Below, one piece after another: positions 62,432 to 62,807 of a stretch of DNA of 62,807 nucleotides. Within the stretch, counting starts at the first letter, position 1, and every line of letters starts with the position of its first letter. The notes beneath the pieces are model-generated. The model ran no database searches. It was not told the origin of the DNA and saw nothing but the letters and a program-made list of their open reading frames with translations. Location of the stretch: contig NZ_JABFTT010000019.1 of assembly GCF_021404465.1 (NCBI RefSeq), positions 1 through 62,807 of the forward strand. The letters are read 5' to 3'. This stretch comes from Billgrantia zhangzhouensis (GTDB taxonomy: Bacteria; Pseudomonadota; Gammaproteobacteria; Pseudomonadales; Halomonadaceae). Made by a program: the position numbers and the translations under genes.

Positions 62432-62459
62432 CGACGCCCGCCCCGCGCGGGCGTCGTCG
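62432..62459 (+). terminator. Terminator of tyrS
   Basis: CGACGCCCGC/GCGGGCGTCG (62432-62441 with 62447-62456), 5-base loop, followed by TCG-T; a weaker AACTGA/TCAGTT hairpin lies just before it (62406-62424). Confidence 0.65.
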
Positions 62460-62481
62460 TCTCCGGTCCCGGTGCAAAACC

Positions 62482-62515
62482 ATCCACAGCCCCTCGTTTG
62501 CAAGCGCCTGTGGAT
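62482..62515. repeat. Inverted repeat ATCCACAG/CTGTGGAT (possible DnaA-box-like pair)
   Basis: Perfect 8-bp arms at 62482-62489 and 62508-62515 separated by 18 bases. Each arm contains TCCACA, the core of the DnaA box TTATCCACA; the right arm reads CTATCCACA on the minus strand (one mismatch). Could also be a hairpin in the tyrS 3' region. Confidence 0.35.
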
Positions 62516-62710
62516 AGCTTGCTCGCCCGTGTCCTGACATCGCATTGTCACGCTCCTGAAATTTTTTTGCCGCCGCCTCTTGCGGGGCTCAGGGGAAAGC
62601 CGTAAAGTACGCATCCGCTGCCGGCGACGGACAACGTTGCAGGCGGTGGTTGGGGTGGTAAGTGGTTGTCATGGTTTGAATTTTCTCGACTCGCTTCGCA
62701 AAATTCTCGC

Positions 62711-62738
62711 TTGACGCCCATGGCGGATTCGGTAGAAT
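62711..62738 (+). promoter_or_regulatory. rRNA operon-type promoter
   Basis: -35 TTGACG (62711-62716), 16-bp spacer, -10 TAGAAT (62733-62738), then a GC-rich discriminator (GCGCCCCGC) typical of ppGpp/DksA-controlled stable RNA promoters. AT-rich sequence at 62674-62709 could be an UP element. The sequence after about 62745 would be the rRNA leader; 16S itself lies beyond the window. In Pseudomonas an rRNA operon follows tyrS. Confidence 0.7.
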
Positions 62739-62807
62739 GCGCCCCGCTCACTGGAGACCCGCTGAGGGCTCTACGGCAGCCAGCCACGCTGGGCTTCGAT
62801 GTCAGGG

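Overview
The window is a contiguous, gene-dense stretch of chromosome with high GC (roughly 60-65 % by eye). It carries housekeeping and regulatory genes of a gammaproteobacterium and shows no insertion sequence, prophage, CRISPR array or foreign-looking island. Gene content and order suggest a member of the Halomonadaceae (Halomonas-like) related to the Pseudomonas/Oceanospirillales branch. The main pointers are the order dksA-gluQ-cbrX-cbrA-cbrB-[RNA]-pcnB-folK-panB-panC, the metX-metW block with yggT-proC-yggS-pilT, anmK next to tyrS and then an rRNA promoter, the acidic proteins, and a Fur lacking the first CxxC pair. The species is inferred, not proven.

Layout. 1-1941: divergent pyk (partial) and gap, then a small glycine-zipper lipoprotein. 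2007-6935: an aspartokinase beside carboxynorspermidine decarboxylase and dehydrogenase (alternative spermidine route), divergent from a Crp/Fnr regulator. 7022-9952: tmRNA and smpB, ratA-rnfH, bamE and fur. 9971-15837: recN, then the heat-shock genes grpE, dnaK and dnaJ with two sigma-32-like promoters. 15967-23285: DUF2218 protein and EamA transporter, dapB, carA-carB-greA. 23337-30240: yhbY, rlmE-ftsH, folP-glmM-tpiA-secG. 30265-39406: tRNA-Leu(GAG), initiator tRNA-Met, and the rimP-nusA-infB-rbfA-truB-rpsO-pnp translation/RNA-decay operon. 39439-44926: a REP-like element, a thiolase, panD, panC, panB, folK, pcnB. 45040-51711: a CrcZ-like regulatory RNA, cbrB, cbrA, a tiny membrane gene (cbrX), gluQ, dksA. 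51939-62383: an aminotransferase, sfsA, a Rieske protein, a DUF4426 protein, metW, metX, yggT, proC, yggS, pilT, anmK, tyrS. 62384-62807: tyrS terminator, an inverted repeat, and a strong promoter of rRNA type running off the window.

The most interesting element is the 876-base stretch without a protein gene between pcnB and cbrB. On the minus strand it has a GG-N10-GC sigma-54 promoter, an upstream dyad of TGTTAC/GTAACA half-sites, and about 490 nt with eight A-rich AAC-repeat motifs, two of them displayed in the loops of near-perfect GC stems. It ends in a 10-bp hairpin. Its position directly downstream of the CbrA/CbrB two-component genes matches the Pseudomonas Hfq/Crc-sequestering RNA CrcZ, so this is very probably a CrcZ counterpart controlling carbon catabolite repression outside Pseudomonas.

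Together the genes cover central carbon metabolism, polyamine, pyrimidine, methionine, proline, pantothenate and folate synthesis, ribosome rescue, heat shock, translation initiation and RNA turnover. A global carbon/nitrogen regulatory module (CbrAB-CrcZ) is embedded among them.
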